The translations under genes and the position numbers were made by a program. DNA of 64,000 nt from Panonychus citri (taxonomy: Eukaryota > Arthropoda > Arachnida > Trombidiformes > Tetranychidae), in contig NW_026515406.1 of NCBI RefSeq assembly GCF_014898815.1, forward strand, positions 2,046,001-2,110,000, in the 5' to 3' direction. The notes beneath the pieces were generated by a model that worked only from the letters and a program-made list of their open reading frames with translations, was not told the origin of the DNA and made no database searches. Shown one piece after another: positions 1-13,313 of the stretch. Numbering within the stretch: position 1 is the first letter of the stretch; each line of letters opens with the position of its first letter.

Positions 1-333
1 TGAGTATCTCTCATCAACTTTCATCCTCATCCCTAGGAAAAAGGAGCTAGAAAATATCGTGATTTGTTTTCTATTCATATTAATTTTTATCTTCATCTTA
101 TCTTCTCACTCCCTCTTACCTTTTTCTCCTTCACCATATGTTTAATTATCTTAAAACAATCATCATCATTAATATCATGTAACCTCCTTCCTCCACTTAT
201 ATATACCTGTAATAATCTCACTCACTCTCTCTCTCTCTCTCCATCTATCTTTCTCCCCTAATCTCACTCACTCACTGATGATGCTTTTAAATTTTAAATG
301 ATTTTCTGGTCTTACCTTTAAACAAGATTGAAG

Positions 334-356
334 TTGGTGCCAATATCGGCACCAAG
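334..356 (+). other. GC-rich hairpin abutting a consensus splice donor
   Basis: TTGGTGCC (334-341) pairs with GGCACCAA (348-355) around a 6-nt loop. The right arm runs directly into AAG|GTAAGC at 356/357. It is one of the few GC-rich spots in the first 10 kb. It could be the end of an exon; no matching acceptor was found. Confidence 0.3.
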
Positions 357-471
357 GTAAGCACGAAAAACCCATTGCCACTTGTATCACAAATCATATA
401 CATTAATTTGCTTTTAATGTGATGATAATCAACCAACATCAACCCCTAATAACACTTTATCATTTTCCTGT

Positions 472-506
472 ATAATAACGTTGATAAGTATAATCAACGT
501 TATTAT
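472..506. repeat. Perfect 14-bp stem, 7-nt loop hairpin
   Basis: ATAATAACGTTGAT at 472-485 is the exact reverse complement of 493-506. The core ACGTTGAT/ATCAACGT is also seen in palindromes at 8589-8600 and 31805-31818. Confidence 0.8.
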
Positions 507-818
507 TAATAATCAGAAAACAAACAACAACAAACCTGATTTTTTGTTGTAACTAAAAAAAAATAACTAACTATTAATGATTATCATCATCATCAGATAA
601 TAATCATGCTAATAAATAGTAATGAGCAACAATAGAGTGAAAATTACACTGATGAATATAAATATACCTTTAATCAGTTTAGAATTACATTATATCATAG
701 TAACAATTAATTTGGTATAATTATTTTATTTATAAGATTAATTGAAATCATTCATCTTATTGATTATCTCTCACAACGATTCAACTTACTAATTGTAAAC
801 TTTTTTTTTCTTTTTCAG

Positions 819-930
819 ATTTTGGCTCGAAAATATCTTTGAATATCCTCGAACTTGCAATGTCCAAATCTCTCTAGTATTTAACCTCTTTGGGTCTTTT
901 GGTTTCTCAGATTTAAGCCTAACGAACATG
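819..930 (+). other. Exon-like segment with strong acceptor and donor, gene unknown
   Basis: A pyrimidine tract of over 15 nt ending in CAG precedes it and GTGAGT follows it. One frame (entered after two bases of a codon) is open through all 112 bp and ends in ATG. The translation has no motif I recognise, and an open frame this short can arise by chance. It may be a 5' exon of a plus-strand gene whose other exons lie far away, a non-coding exon, or a coincidence. Confidence 0.3.
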
Positions 931-2027
931 GTGAGTAGATGAACAGCTCATGTTATATTTATATTAAGATGAGTTGATTAGAGAAAAATTAACAATGATA
1001 ATGGTTAATGATAAATCGAGACCTGAATTTAAATTGTTAATTGTTTACGTTGATTATGTTTGTTTGTTTCTTTTTGTAAACTTTTTCTTCCACTTTTCTT
1101 ATCATTACTATCTTTAGGTTCAATAAATGGTTAACTTGATTGCTGGAAACAAAACTCATTAATCCTCACCTCCTAAATGATGATGACAGTAAATTGTCTA
1201 GAATAATTAATTCATCTAATATCTGTCTTACCTTTCCTTGTTTTAATATTTAACATTTTTATCTTATTACACAGTAATTAACTGATTGAAATAATGATTA
1301 ACTAATTGTTAAGTAGCAAGTAGAAAAGGAAAGACAAAATAACAACAAAGAATCATCATATTATTATTATATATAAAAAGGTTTGTAAGGTTAACAAAAA
1401 ACTTGTCAAGTTACAAGAAAATAAATGATGATGATTATGATTAAAGTTAATTATGACAGTCAAACATTATTAGTATCCAAAAGCAATCAAGATAATCAGT
1501 TTTCAAACAGTTCATTTATCACCCAGCAAAAGACAATCAAACATGTGAACCCATTCATATAACTCATATTTTAATCATTTACATTTACTATTAACTTGGT
1601 AAACAATCAACGATAAACAATTTACTGATCAATATCAGTTAATTTTGTCAACTGTAACCTCCACTTACCTCTAACAATCAAAGTGCAAGTGAATTGAAAA
1701 TTTATTATATAAAAAGCATTTCAATTGTCACTAAATGATCTCAGTGATACTAATTGTCATGAAAACTTTTCCTTGACAATTAACACTGTCATTGAAAATT
1801 GATTCTAATTCTTAACAGGGACTATTATTAATTACTTGTAATAATGAGACTAAATCATTTTAAATTAACAGCATGGTTAACAATCATAATGATCATTATT
1901 TATCTTGATTAACTTTTTTTTTTCTTGACTTAAGTTAATCTTTGATTATCATTATTAATGGACAATCGTTATGGTTGCTTAATCATTGTTAAATAATATT
2001 CATCATTAACTGATTGTCATGATTAAC

Positions 2028-2028
<1 letters not shown>

Positions 2029-2058
<30 letters not shown>
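2029..2058. repeat. (ATG)n trinucleotide microsatellite
   Basis: About ten uninterrupted ATG/GAT units. Similar shorter GAT tracts recur throughout the window (for example near 5312, 6718, 9238, 15950, 23961, 24538 and 45469). Confidence 0.9.
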
Positions 2059-3431
2059 GTGGGAGGTTTGAACTCCTCCTAACTAACTAAATATATTGTT
2101 AACTAATTGTAGTTTTTTTTACAATCAGGTAACAAGAAAAAAAGTTTTAATTGTTGTTTCATTTTCATCTTTCCTCTTTTTTTTTCTCGTTGATTGTGAT
2201 CAACTTAAATTGTTAATGATCATGGTTACATGGTGATGATTATGATTATGATGAGATTGTGGTAGATAAATTGAAAATAATAAACTAAATTGTTTCCAAT
2301 TTAAGGTGAAAGTTTTGTCACAATTTGAATTGTTCACAATTAACGAGTTAAATTATCAAGTTTCATTAAACGCTAATCATAATCACTGGACAAAATTGAA
2401 CAAAGCAAATTGTTTGTCATTAGTTAATTGTGAAGGTGACACTTTATCGTAATAATTGTTAGTAAAAATTATTACGATTGATTGTTGTTTGTTGATTGTT
2501 TCAAATTTATTGATTATATCAGGATTTACAATCAACTGATCTTAATTATATAATGATAATTAATCAACTTGATTGTGATAATTATTGTAACAATTGTACA
2601 AAGTTATAATACAGATGACCAACACCCAGTAAGACTTAATTGACAGGTTAATTGTTGTTATCAATGTAACAAATACACTTACAATTAAAATCTAATCACA
2701 TAAAATTAAGGTGTAAATTGATATTAGTTAATATGATTGATAATTGTTACAATTAACTATAATCAATTGACACAAGCCCATTTTTCATGTAATATTTGTT
2801 TAATTGTGAATTTTGTAAATTTCATTTATCATCATGAAACAATTTGAATTTACAATTAAATTAGCAATTAAATAGATGATAATTATCATGATGATAATAC
2901 AAACAAATCAAATTAAATAAAATGTATATAATTGAGAGGAAAATGATTACAATTACAATCAAACAATTTGATTATTTGTTTGAGAGGAAGAAAAGTTTCT
3001 CGGTGTAATTATTACAATTTATGGATAATTGATATTCATATGTATTGTTAAATTGTTAAGGTTCAATTACTATTTAATCATAATCAGAGGATGAAGTTAA
3101 TTGTTAATCATGATAAGGAAAGAGACAAAATCTGATTAATTGTTATATTATTGTCTTGTGTGTGTGTGTGTCTGTATATGAATGAGTTCAAGTGTAAAGG
3201 TTGGTTAAGGGTAATGGTGTTAAACTTGTGGCTCAAGGATTAATAACTAAACAGGTAAGATGAGGATGAAAATGAGGATGAGGATGATAACTAAGATGAT
3301 AAAGAGGAAAAAATGAAACAAAATTTAGTGTTTACTCAAGTAACTCTTTCTCTCCATCTTCATCAACATTGTCATCTTCATCTTTCTTTCCTTTCTCTCT
3401 TTTGACAGGTAAGGATGATGAGAGGAAAGGA

Positions 3432-3458
<27 letters not shown>
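3432..3458. repeat. (GA)n microsatellite
   Basis: Uninterrupted GA dinucleotides over about 27 bp, lying between two candidate recursive splice sites. Confidence 0.9.
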
Positions 3459-3463
<5 letters not shown>

Positions 3464-6400
3464 ACTCACCTTCTCTCTCAGGTAAGGAAGCGAGCAAGGG
3501 TTAAGATGATGAGGAAGATGAAGGAAAATTTTTCTTGCCCAAAATCATTATCATTTTCATGGTAGAGTGATTTGAAAATTTCCCTAATTACAGGTTAATT
3601 TGCATAAGTTATCATTTAAATAATAATAACAACAGGTAATTACAATTAAAAGACACAACGTAAGAGACAAAAAATTTAGATGAATGAAAAAAAGTATCAG
3701 AAGAAAAGTTTTTTTTTTCTCACCATTATCATCCTTTAAATGATGATTATGATTAAGTGGAGGAGGAAGATGATTATAATGATCATGTTGATGATGAGTG
3801 ATAATTGAAAGTGTCACCTAAGGTTTATCATCATTTTTTATTACCTTTTACCTGAAAAAATCAATTTCCCATATGTATTACCTGTTCATTCAAGTCTAGT
3901 GATAATTAACAATTAAATCATAATCATAATCATCCCTAATGACGATAATAACACTCAATAGTACCAATTAACTGGTTTAACCATCAAAAAAAAGGTTAAT
4001 TGTTCCTTGATCATTATAATTATCTTAATCATTTGTTGTTACCTGAGATTTATAATGAATTTTAATGAATGAATTTTTTTCCTCCATTTTTTTGTTACTA
4101 TTATTAATGATTACTAACCTTAATTGTTGCTGTTAAATTTGATTGTTAACTTGAACTTCATTTCCCAACAAAAAAACAATTCTGATAATCAATTCAACTA
4201 ATTGTCCGATTTGATTGTTGAGATTTGTCAATGTTAATCCTCTGAATGGTGAAAATTGTTACTACCAAATTGTAAACAATTTAATATATTAACATTAATA
4301 AACCATCAACACAATTTAGATTCATTAAATAATCTCATTAATTGTGAACAACATAATTACTGTAAATCTGGTTTTCTAATTTTTCCTAATTTTTCACATT
4401 AATCATCATTTTTTTATCTTTAATCTTAATCTTTCTGTTAATCTTAATCTTCTCACCTGAGAAATTTTCTCTCAAACCAATTATCATATAATCATGATCA
4501 TCTTAACAATTAATTTTCTGACTAAATTAAATCAGAGAAAACGATAATCATGAATCCAAATGAACAATAATCACCTAAAGATATTAAATTGTTTCAACGA
4601 TGAAATGAAACCACAAATCAAATGAATCTATTGATTGTTTTGTTGAAATCGTGTAAATAACAACAAAACAATTAACAATCATCTGAATCAATTGAATTAA
4701 GTTAATCATGTTTACGAAATGATGAAAATAAAGAAAATAAAGAAACATGAAAATTTGTTGATTGTTACAATTTGTATACAATAAAAGTTGTAACAATCAA
4801 CTGATATCATTGATATTATAATAATTGACTATGATTATGATTAAAATTAACCTCTTATTATAATCAACACTCAATATGTTGCAAGTAACAATCAACTAAA
4901 CACAATTGGAACACCTTGATTTCCTCTTACCTGTGGAAAAGGTAAAAAAAAAGTTATGAATGAAAAAAAAAAGGTAAACATTTGAATGGAGTAAAGTTGA
5001 GATTTGTATTGTATTAAAATGAGAGAAAGGAAGTTGATCATTTATTTAATTCTTTACACAATTAACTAGTCTATTCACAATTAACGTTTTGACACTTTTC
5101 CTTTATCATTATCATCTTCATCTTCAATATAATCATCATCTTCTTCCCATTGATTGTAATCATTGACTGGAAATCAATTGAAAAGGTTACCATATATTAC
5201 ATAGTATAAACATAGAGGGAGGAGGTTGGAAGGTGGGTTTTTATAAATACACAGGGAGGGATGAAGTTGTTTGGATATTTATATGTGTATGTATGTCTCT
5301 AGGTGTAACAATAGATGATGATGATGATGAAGATGATGAGGGATGATAAATGATGATAAAAATAAAGCCAACAAGTTAAGTGGATTGTGGTTCAATCTTT
5401 TATGTGTATTTGTCTATGGTAACTTTTTACTCTTTGGACAATAGGTGATCGTTAATAATAAGTAAGTTAAAATTGACAATTTAAATTGATTGTCATTCAT
5501 TTATTGATTGTGTGTGTGTGTGTGTATGTTTATTGTGATCAACTGATTGTTGACTTTGTATATTTATATTTATCCTCTCTATTCAGATATTTAACCTTTA
5601 CTTTATTGTGTTCATTTGATTGTGATTATAAATTGTTGTATTTCCTTTACGTTGAATTGTTTTCAATTAACCACAATCACAAACTGTGACAATTTGATTA
5701 ACTGTGTGTGTGTGTATTTATATTTGTGTATTTGAGGTTAACAATCAATTCTGATTTTCTGTAGTTTAACAAATGATTAACAAACTATTTTGTATTATCA
5801 TTAAATCATCACTTTTTTAAAAGTTTCACCGTTTTGATTAAGTTATCATTTGATTGTTGTTTTCTCCAGTAAATTTAATTGTCTACCAATTGGTGATTTT
5901 AGAAATTAAATTAAATTGAATTTTAATTGTATTAAGATCAATGTATCATTTGTATCATAATAATAAACAATCAGTTTTTGATTGTTGTTGTAATCTGATG
6001 CTACTTAAAGTTATAATAAATTGTTCATTTTAAGGAGTTTCCGTTTTATTTTGTTATTATTTGTAATAAGTTACGTTTTGTTTGATTGTTACAGCTGATG
6101 ATGATAATGATGTTGGTTAATAAGATGATAAAAGTGATGGTGATGATACAAATGATGATGATGAACACACCTCAATTGATATATCGTATTTCACACGATA
6201 GAGAGAGAGAGAGAAAAGAAAAAGATGATTTTTTTCCATCTTCATCTTCATTTGTTGTTCATTTTATTTCATTATTTTCATCATCAATAGACATCCGGGT
6301 GTAATACCAACCCTTAGAGAGAGAGAGAGAGAAAGAGAGAGTGAGTGAGTAAGTGAGAGAGATGAAAGAGTGATGCTGTTGAGGAAGATGAGGATGAAAG

Positions 6401-9400
6401 GGGGAAGAGTTGAAACTGATGACAAGCAATCATCAAGTTAACAAGGTAAACTCATTAAACTCAACTAATGAGAATGTTGACTTGGAGAGAGAAAAGTAGA
6501 AAAGAATAATAATTCTTACATATCTTCTTGTTATCTTCCTTCATCATCATCTAATAGTGATGATGAGGATGATAAAATGGATGATAACGAGGCTTTTTCA
6601 CCAAGAAAATGGGCCTTAATATTACCGTGAATATGCACACCTTTTACTTGGATTTGTTTTTTTCTTCTTCATCATGTTGATGGGATTGGCTTCTGACCAT
6701 GAACATGATGAAGATAAGATGATGATGATGATGATGATTAAAAAGGTAAGATGATGATGGAGATGAGTTGATTAGCTTTGGTTCATTATGATTTGTCTTG
6801 ATTAGTTTAATTGTTGTTGTTGTTGTTAACTTTTCCTGTTGTTATGAGAAAATATTGTAACCATTAAAATCAATATAAACTTTTGCTATTTTTTGGTAAA
6901 ATTTACTCGTTGGTAATTTATTAAGTTGATTGTTGGTTTAATTATTTTCGATATCGATTCGGTTTTACTGATTTAATTTAATTTCTCTTCTTGTTTTAGG
7001 TCAAACAATTAACATCGTAATTATGATTAATAACTTAATAGTGATTGTTAAATTGTTGATTTACTATTTCAGGTTAGATATAAATTAACAATTTAATGAC
7101 AATTTAAACTTTGATTGTTGAAGAGTAACAGAAAAAAAGATCAACTAATTAAGTCAATTGTTTTCGTTTGGAGTAAATTTTTTGCTATTACCTGGTAATT
7201 AGATTGAATTGATTTAATTGATCTAATTTTCAATGATAATTGTACTTGGCTTCTTGTGATTATCTTTACAATTATCAACAATCAATTGTAACTAATATTA
7301 TTGATAACCTACAATTAACGAGTATAGAAAACTAAATCAATTGATTAACTTGAATTCTTACCTAAGAAATTAGTAAATTTTTTCGAATTTTTTTTTGTTC
7401 TTTTCTCATTAGAACTTTTTTTTTTCTCTTTCCTCTCTCTCTCTCAGATAATTAACTTAATCATCTAACGATCAACAATTAACAGAGTAAAATTAAACTT
7501 CTAATGATAAATGATAAGGTTAATGTACCAATCAATTTAATTGTAATTAATTTTTTTCTCTTCATCTTCTTGTGAAAGGATTTGTTATGGTTAATTAATT
7601 ATTAAATTAGTTACAAATTGTTACCGATTAATTTTTAATCATAATCATAATTAATGATGTTTATTAATTTAAATTAATTGAATTTGGATCAAAATCTGTT
7701 TACTTTGATTATTTTTCATGGTGAAACAATTAACTCCCAACAAGAAAAAGTTTAACCAGTTAACAATTAACAATTAACTGTTATAATTAATAAAACAAAT
7801 TTTAATCAACAATCAAATTAATTGAATTGAATTTAAGCAAATGATTAAGATTAGTGGAAGATAATTAATTGTTTCTAATTAATTTTATTTCTTCCTTTTC
7901 TCAATAACAATCATAATCATTTTCACATACTCACTAATCATGATGATGGTGAACAATTAATTGTTGATTTAATTGTTTCAACTGCAAACTTACACTTTAA
8001 ATTAACGTTAATTCAAATTGTATATTTATCAATCGTTAATTAAATCAACTGTTGATTGTTATCATCAAGTTAAAACATAATTTAAGCTTTTAAATACAAA
8101 ACAATAAACCAAATTGTTTGATTTCAATTGTTTAATCATCATAATTAATTGTCCACCACCAAGAGCAGTAAAACAATTGAGATGATTATGAATAACAATT
8201 AAAGTTAATCATGATAATAATGATAGCGAAACAAAAAGTTAAATTAACTAGACGAAAGTTAATTGAATTGAAGAGACTAATTAATTAAATAAGATTGAGA
8301 AAAAAAAAGCAAAACGACAATTAAAGACTCTAAATGATAGAGTTGACAGTTAGTGATTAAAAACAATTAACTAACCAACTAACTAACCAACTCCAAGAAA
8401 AAAAAGAAACAATTAATTTAACAATAATGATTACAATTCACTAATCATTATTATCATTCATAGTTAATTGTTAAACTTAATCTTAATCATGATACAAAAT
8501 GTTAATTAATACAAAGGGAAGAGACTGATGAAAAAAAAACGTTGATTATTATGATTAAATTAATTTAATGATGATGATAATGATTATAATCAACGTTGAT
8601 GATTATTATTATCGCGTTGATTATAATTATTTAAATTATCTCTTGATTATGATTCTCACATTAATATAATGAGCTTTTAACAAGCAGTTTTATAAGTCTA
8701 ACAATTAAATTTGATTTTGATTCACTTGAACAAAGCAAAAACCTTAATCGTAATGATTAACTGAGGACGAGAAACAATTTGAAACAAGGTTAACAATTAA
8801 GACAATGATTAAGGATTAATAATGATTTTCAATTGATGGATTGAAAGAAAACCCAAAATTAACATGACAGTTTTTAATTGTAACCATAATCAGTTAATTG
8901 TTGGTTGAATTTAGTCTTGACCACCCAAAGCCAAGTTAAAATAGTCAACAAAAAAAGACTTCAATCTAAACAATTAAAGTTAATTGTTCAATATTAAGAT
9001 AATATGAGAAATTAAAATCTTCCCTAATCATGTTTACTAATTTAAAGTTTGACTTTTTTTTATACTTTTTACTGGATTAATTTAAAATCAATTAGAGTGA
9101 TTAACTGATTAGCTTATTATCATGATTAAACATTACTGGAATCTTTGATTATCCTATTAATTAACATTAAATGTACCATATAAATATATAGTTTAATCAT
9201 GATTATGTTGATGATTATAAACAAGCCCTTTAATCATGATGATGATGATGATGATTATGATTAGTTGAGTGTATGTCTATATGTAATTGCGTGATTCAAT
9301 CAATCCCTTGATTTAATTGGATTTCATTTTATAAACATGAATAAAGTTATTATATTATCATCATCATCGATAAGCAGAAGTTAAATTGTTGTTAGTTGAT

Positions 9401-9449
9401 TATGAGAAGATGGTTATTTAATTAGTTAACTTGTTTCTTATCAGATCAT

Positions 9450-9483
9450 GTTAATCATTGTAAACCAGTTTACAATGATTAAC
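9450..9483. repeat. Near-continuous perfect palindrome, 16-bp arms with a 2-nt spacer
   Basis: GTTAATCATTGTAAAC at 9450-9465 is exactly reverse-complementary to 9468-9483, separated only by CA. It lies in gene-free DNA downstream of NCAPH. Confidence 0.85.
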
Positions 9484-10266
9484 TTTGATTAACTTTGATT
9501 ACGTTTGTAGATTTGCTCATTTTAAATTAAACTTTGGGTTAATTTCATATTTTCATGAGTGTTATTTGTTGGCATCATGAATAGTATTAGTTAGTTAATT
9601 TAGTAACATTGTCATTAGTGAAATTGTTGCAATTAGTGTTAATTGATATTATCTTTTAATAGCATGTTAACTGTTCTTGCTGGTCAATTAATCAAGAGTT
9701 TTAATTTCATCTCTCTCTCACTGATTGCTAATCCGATTTAAGATCATCTCATGACGAACCTTATGGAATCAAGTTAATTATTTGGTTTGGTTTACAATTT
9801 AAAACACTTTTGATCTTCTATCAACAATTGATAATCATTTCTATGGATAATTTTGATTAGTCCTTTTTGTTTGTATTTACATCTTTATGTTTCTGATGTT
9901 CGTTGGCCTGTTGACTTTAATCCGATAATCCTTTTTGAAATTCATTTCTAATACCAACTCTTGATTTACATGTTTTTTTTTGTTTCTATTTAGTTGTTGC
10001 ATTAGATTATCAAAAATATTGATTTAATTGTTTCCAGTGATTTTCATAGATGAAAGTTTTTTTTTTCTTGACAACTGCAAGAGTCTTAAGTGTTTACATT
10101 TGTTATATTTTTTTTCTTGGTATAGATGAAGGATGAATTGATAAAAAAGGATTGATGAGAGGAACACGTTGAGGATTGGGTGTTAATTATTTGTAAATGA
10201 TTTGTGTAGACGAGATCATTTCATAATTTTTTTATCAAAAATATGAGACGAGTGACTTTTTGTACA

Positions 10267-12542
10267 TTAACATGTTATGGACTCCGTTTGAATAAAGAAA
10301 TCCGATAAATCTGGTTTCCCTTGTAATTTAAGGTTCTAAAATGAAAGAAAAGGGTCAAAAAGTAATTGTAATTAGTAAATTATTTTGAAGATTTTGTTAC
10401 ACAATGATTTAGGGGTAAAAGAATCATCATATCAGGATTATTGATCAGGATTACAAACCTTTTCGTTGGTTAAATGTAAAAGAGCAACAAATGCAATCGG
10501 CACACTGAGATTGTTTGCCATCGATGTTCCAACTCTACTTGGTAAAATTTTGTACACCTCGGTGAAAGGTAAAGGTTTGTCTTGATTATTTTTATCAGGG
10601 TTGGTTGTTTCAGATTCTTGGTTCTATAAATAGGAAAGAAGAGCGAAAATAATGAGGACAAAAAATCAATTAGTAATTAGATTTCATAGGGAAATAAACT
10701 TGACAATATAAGAAATCTGAGCTTACGTTTTCACTAGAAGAATTGTCATTAGATGGGTTTGATGATTCACTATTTTGAGATTTATTTACAGTATCACTGG
10801 TAACTATTGTCCACATTTCTCGTTTTAACCTTTTAACATCAATCTTTTTCGCGTGGGTCGAGAAAGGTAATGCTGTCGATGAAACGGCAAAAGGTTCGTC
10901 AACAAGATTATCTCCAGAAAATGGTGCATAGGTTCCACTATCAAGATCATGATTATAAGCTTGGGTTCCGAAACATTCTTGAGTTGGCGCGAACTCATCG
11001 TCATAGTGATTATCCATTCCAGCATCCAAGCCAGGAGATGATCTTCCATCAGAGTCATTATCGTTAAAATGTGATCCACCATTAGGATCGATTCCTTTTC
11101 TTCTTAATAAACTGAAGGTTGTTCCTTCAATAAGAAAAGGTTTTATCAATTTCATGGGCTCATACGAAATGTCACTTGGTAATAATCTGTCTGTCCATTT
11201 AGAGAGCGTCGGAACTTTTAATGTTGTATTAGAGGTTTCTGTTTCATTTGGAATTTTTTGCCTAAAGTCTATCTCGGTGAATTGATTTCGTGGTTTTCGA
11301 GCACTTCTTGTCACTGATTGAGCTTGAGTTTGCTTTGAACCCTTTTTTGCAAAAGGATTTAATTTCCAATGTTCAGGGCCAGCCCACACTCCTAACAGTT
11401 CCTTATTGAAATATGTATAATCGGAAGGTTGATCTGACAATGCTTTGACTAATTTATCAAAACCATCGGAATCCACAGCACGCATTGAATAATGAGCCAC
11501 AGATTGTTGTAAATTGTTATTATTCTCAGTTTTAACTTGATCGGTTTCATTGTCGTAATCGGATCCAATTGAATGATGATCATCAAAAAAGTCAACTGGA
11601 TCATGATGTTGATCTTCACAAGTATCTTGAGGAACATCTAATGAAGCCTCAAAAGGTTGAGAAAGTGAATGTACACCATCCAATGCGAAACTTGACTTAT
11701 CTGGTTGAGTTCCAGCTCTCATTGTTGAAATAGAAGAGTCTAGTTCCTCACCACGATTGAGAAATTCAAATTTAGATAATTTAGGAATAATAAATGGTTT
11801 CTGTGACAATAATGTTTCAATTGTGGTTCCATCTAATGCAACATCGTTAACCTTTGAATCAACTGAAGGTATTTCAACAGAGCTTAATAACAATAGACCA
11901 TCATCATTTAAAGGTAAATTTGACATGAGAAGACTATTAACATTACCAACATCAAACGAAGATAAAAGTGCTAATAAAGGATCAGGTGGAAGGTTAGATT
12001 CAACTTTGGTTGTATTCAAGCTTGAGATATCAGCTGAAATGGTTTTTGTCTTTTTCCGCTCAATCTTTCGTCTTTTAGGTAAAGTTTCACCATCATTTGC
12101 TTTACCATCAAAATCTGTTTCCAAATCATCTCCAGCTTGACCACCTCCATCACCTACTAGAATGATAAAATCTGATAACAAGAAAAAAACCAAAGAAAAT
12201 TAAGATAACCAAGTTAAAAAAAAAGATGAGAAACAAAACAAAGAGATTGCATAGATGAAAAGTAGATACCAAAACAAAAAGATACTAACCTTTAGCAACC
12301 TTTTGAGCTTCTGCTTGGACACAATCAACACGATGCCCATAAATTTTAGCACCAGCATCAAGTGCACATCCAATATGTTTAAAATTAATCTGTTTACCAC
12401 GAGCTAATTGACTCATATAATCAATAAGTCTCAATCCAAAAGCATTTTTGACACTAATCTTACCAGCAGCAGATAATTTCATACACTCAGAGTAAACAGC
12501 GAAAGCATCTTCCTCTGAAGCAAATGACCGTCTAACCGCCAT
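10267..12542 (-). CDS. NCAPH: Condensin complex subunit 2 (CAP-H / Barren kleisin), four exons
   Basis: CAP-H is the kleisin of condensin I, which bridges the SMC2/SMC4 heads and recruits the HEAT subunits during mitotic chromosome compaction. Modelled exons: 12290-12542, 10727-12156, 10459-10623 and 10267-10335, all with GT-AG junctions and matching phases, giving 638 aa. Family blocks seen in order: ECMKLSAAGKISVKNAFGLR with LIDYM near residues 21-45; DAGAKIYGHRVDCV at the end of exon 1; an acidic middle; YTYFNKELLGVWAGPEHWKL; the basic segment AKKIDVKRLKREMW; NNLSVPIAFVALLHLTNEK in exon 3; and NLKLQGKPDLSDFFIQ in the last exon. The start is the ATG at 12542; an in-frame TAA lies about 30 bp upstream. 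The N terminus is about 80-90 residues shorter than I expect for vertebrate or fly CAP-H, so a further 5' exon may be missing. The exon 2 acceptor is ambiguous by 3 nt. It is divergent from the ABC transporter gene. Confidence 0.9.
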
Positions 12543-13313
12543 TATTATTATTCCTCTCAATAGAAACAATTAATTAATTGGGTTGGTTGAAGGAAACAAA
12601 TTGAATATAAAACAACAATGGAAAAGTAAATTGTCACAATTAAGAAAGAAAACCATAAACCAAAACAAGAAATTAACGAGAAAAAACAAACAACAGAAAA
12701 CAAGAGAGAATCAATTCCAAGGATAAAGAAAAAGAGAGAGGGAAAAGATGTAACCTAATTTAAAAAGAAAGAAACGTTACCAGGAAAAATTTAGTTTCTT
12801 TTCTCTTCTCTGATTGGCTGATGTTCGTCGTTTCCATGGTTACCAAGAGAAAAGAACAAAAAGTGGTAATGATTTTCTCCTCCAGGTGACACTAGTCGAG
12901 AGAAACTTTTCCATCGAGTTGTTGATCTTTTCAGTCGACACAATCTCGCCGCTTGAGCTGCGTCGTTGGAACATCGACTGACTCACTGAATCGGCTCTCT
13001 TTTTCCAACTTAACATGTTACTTAAAGAATAAGGAAAAAAGTTTTTCGATTCACAATTTAGATGTTTGTTTGTAGTTAGTTGATTAACAATCAGTTTCGT
13101 GATCATCATTAAGTTGATCACAATTTTTTCCTCTTGTGAATTTTTTTTCTTTCTTTCTCTTTTAATCCTTTCTCTCTCTCTCTTTCTCTCTGTGTCTCGG
13201 TCTTTCTCTCTGCCCTTTGTGTAACCTTCAACTTTTACTCAAGAACAAAAGTAACAATACCAATACCATAAACGGATTAATAAAGAGAATAGAAAACAAA
13301 GAGTTCGCTAATT
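12543..13313. promoter_or_regulatory. Shared divergent promoter region of the NCAPH and ABC transporter genes
   Basis: This 771-bp gap separates the start codons of two genes transcribed away from each other, so it must hold both 5' UTRs and probably both promoters. A pyrimidine-rich run dominated by CT/TTTCTCTC lies at about 13139-13215, next to the transporter start. I see no convincing TATA box. A minus-strand reading frame at 12840-13121 shows no recognisable domain and I treat it as chance. Joint regulation of the two genes is possible but not shown. Confidence 0.5.

Larger units (their letters stand above)
1..10266. other. Long gene-poor AT-rich region
   Basis: No protein-coding gene could be supported here. 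The sequence is dominated by TTGATTGT/ACAATCAA-like and AATTGTT/AACAATT words and GAT runs. Small open frames are scattered and lack motifs. Exceptions listed separately are the exon-like segment at 819-930, hairpins, microsatellites and possible recursive splice sites. The last few hundred bases should include the NCAPH 3' UTR. Confidence 0.5.

Noticed and set aside
6086..6304. 72-codon plus-strand frame beginning with Met-rich repeats
   Set aside because: It is a translation of (ATG)n and (GA)n simple repeats.
10870..12140. Plus-strand frames of 65 and 127 codons
   Set aside because: They are antisense shadows of the large CAP-H exon, with no family motifs.
12840..13121. 93-codon minus-strand frame as a missing N-terminal CAP-H exon
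   Set aside because: It has no recognisable CAP-H segment, sits in the divergent promoter region and no good splice link to 12542 was seen.
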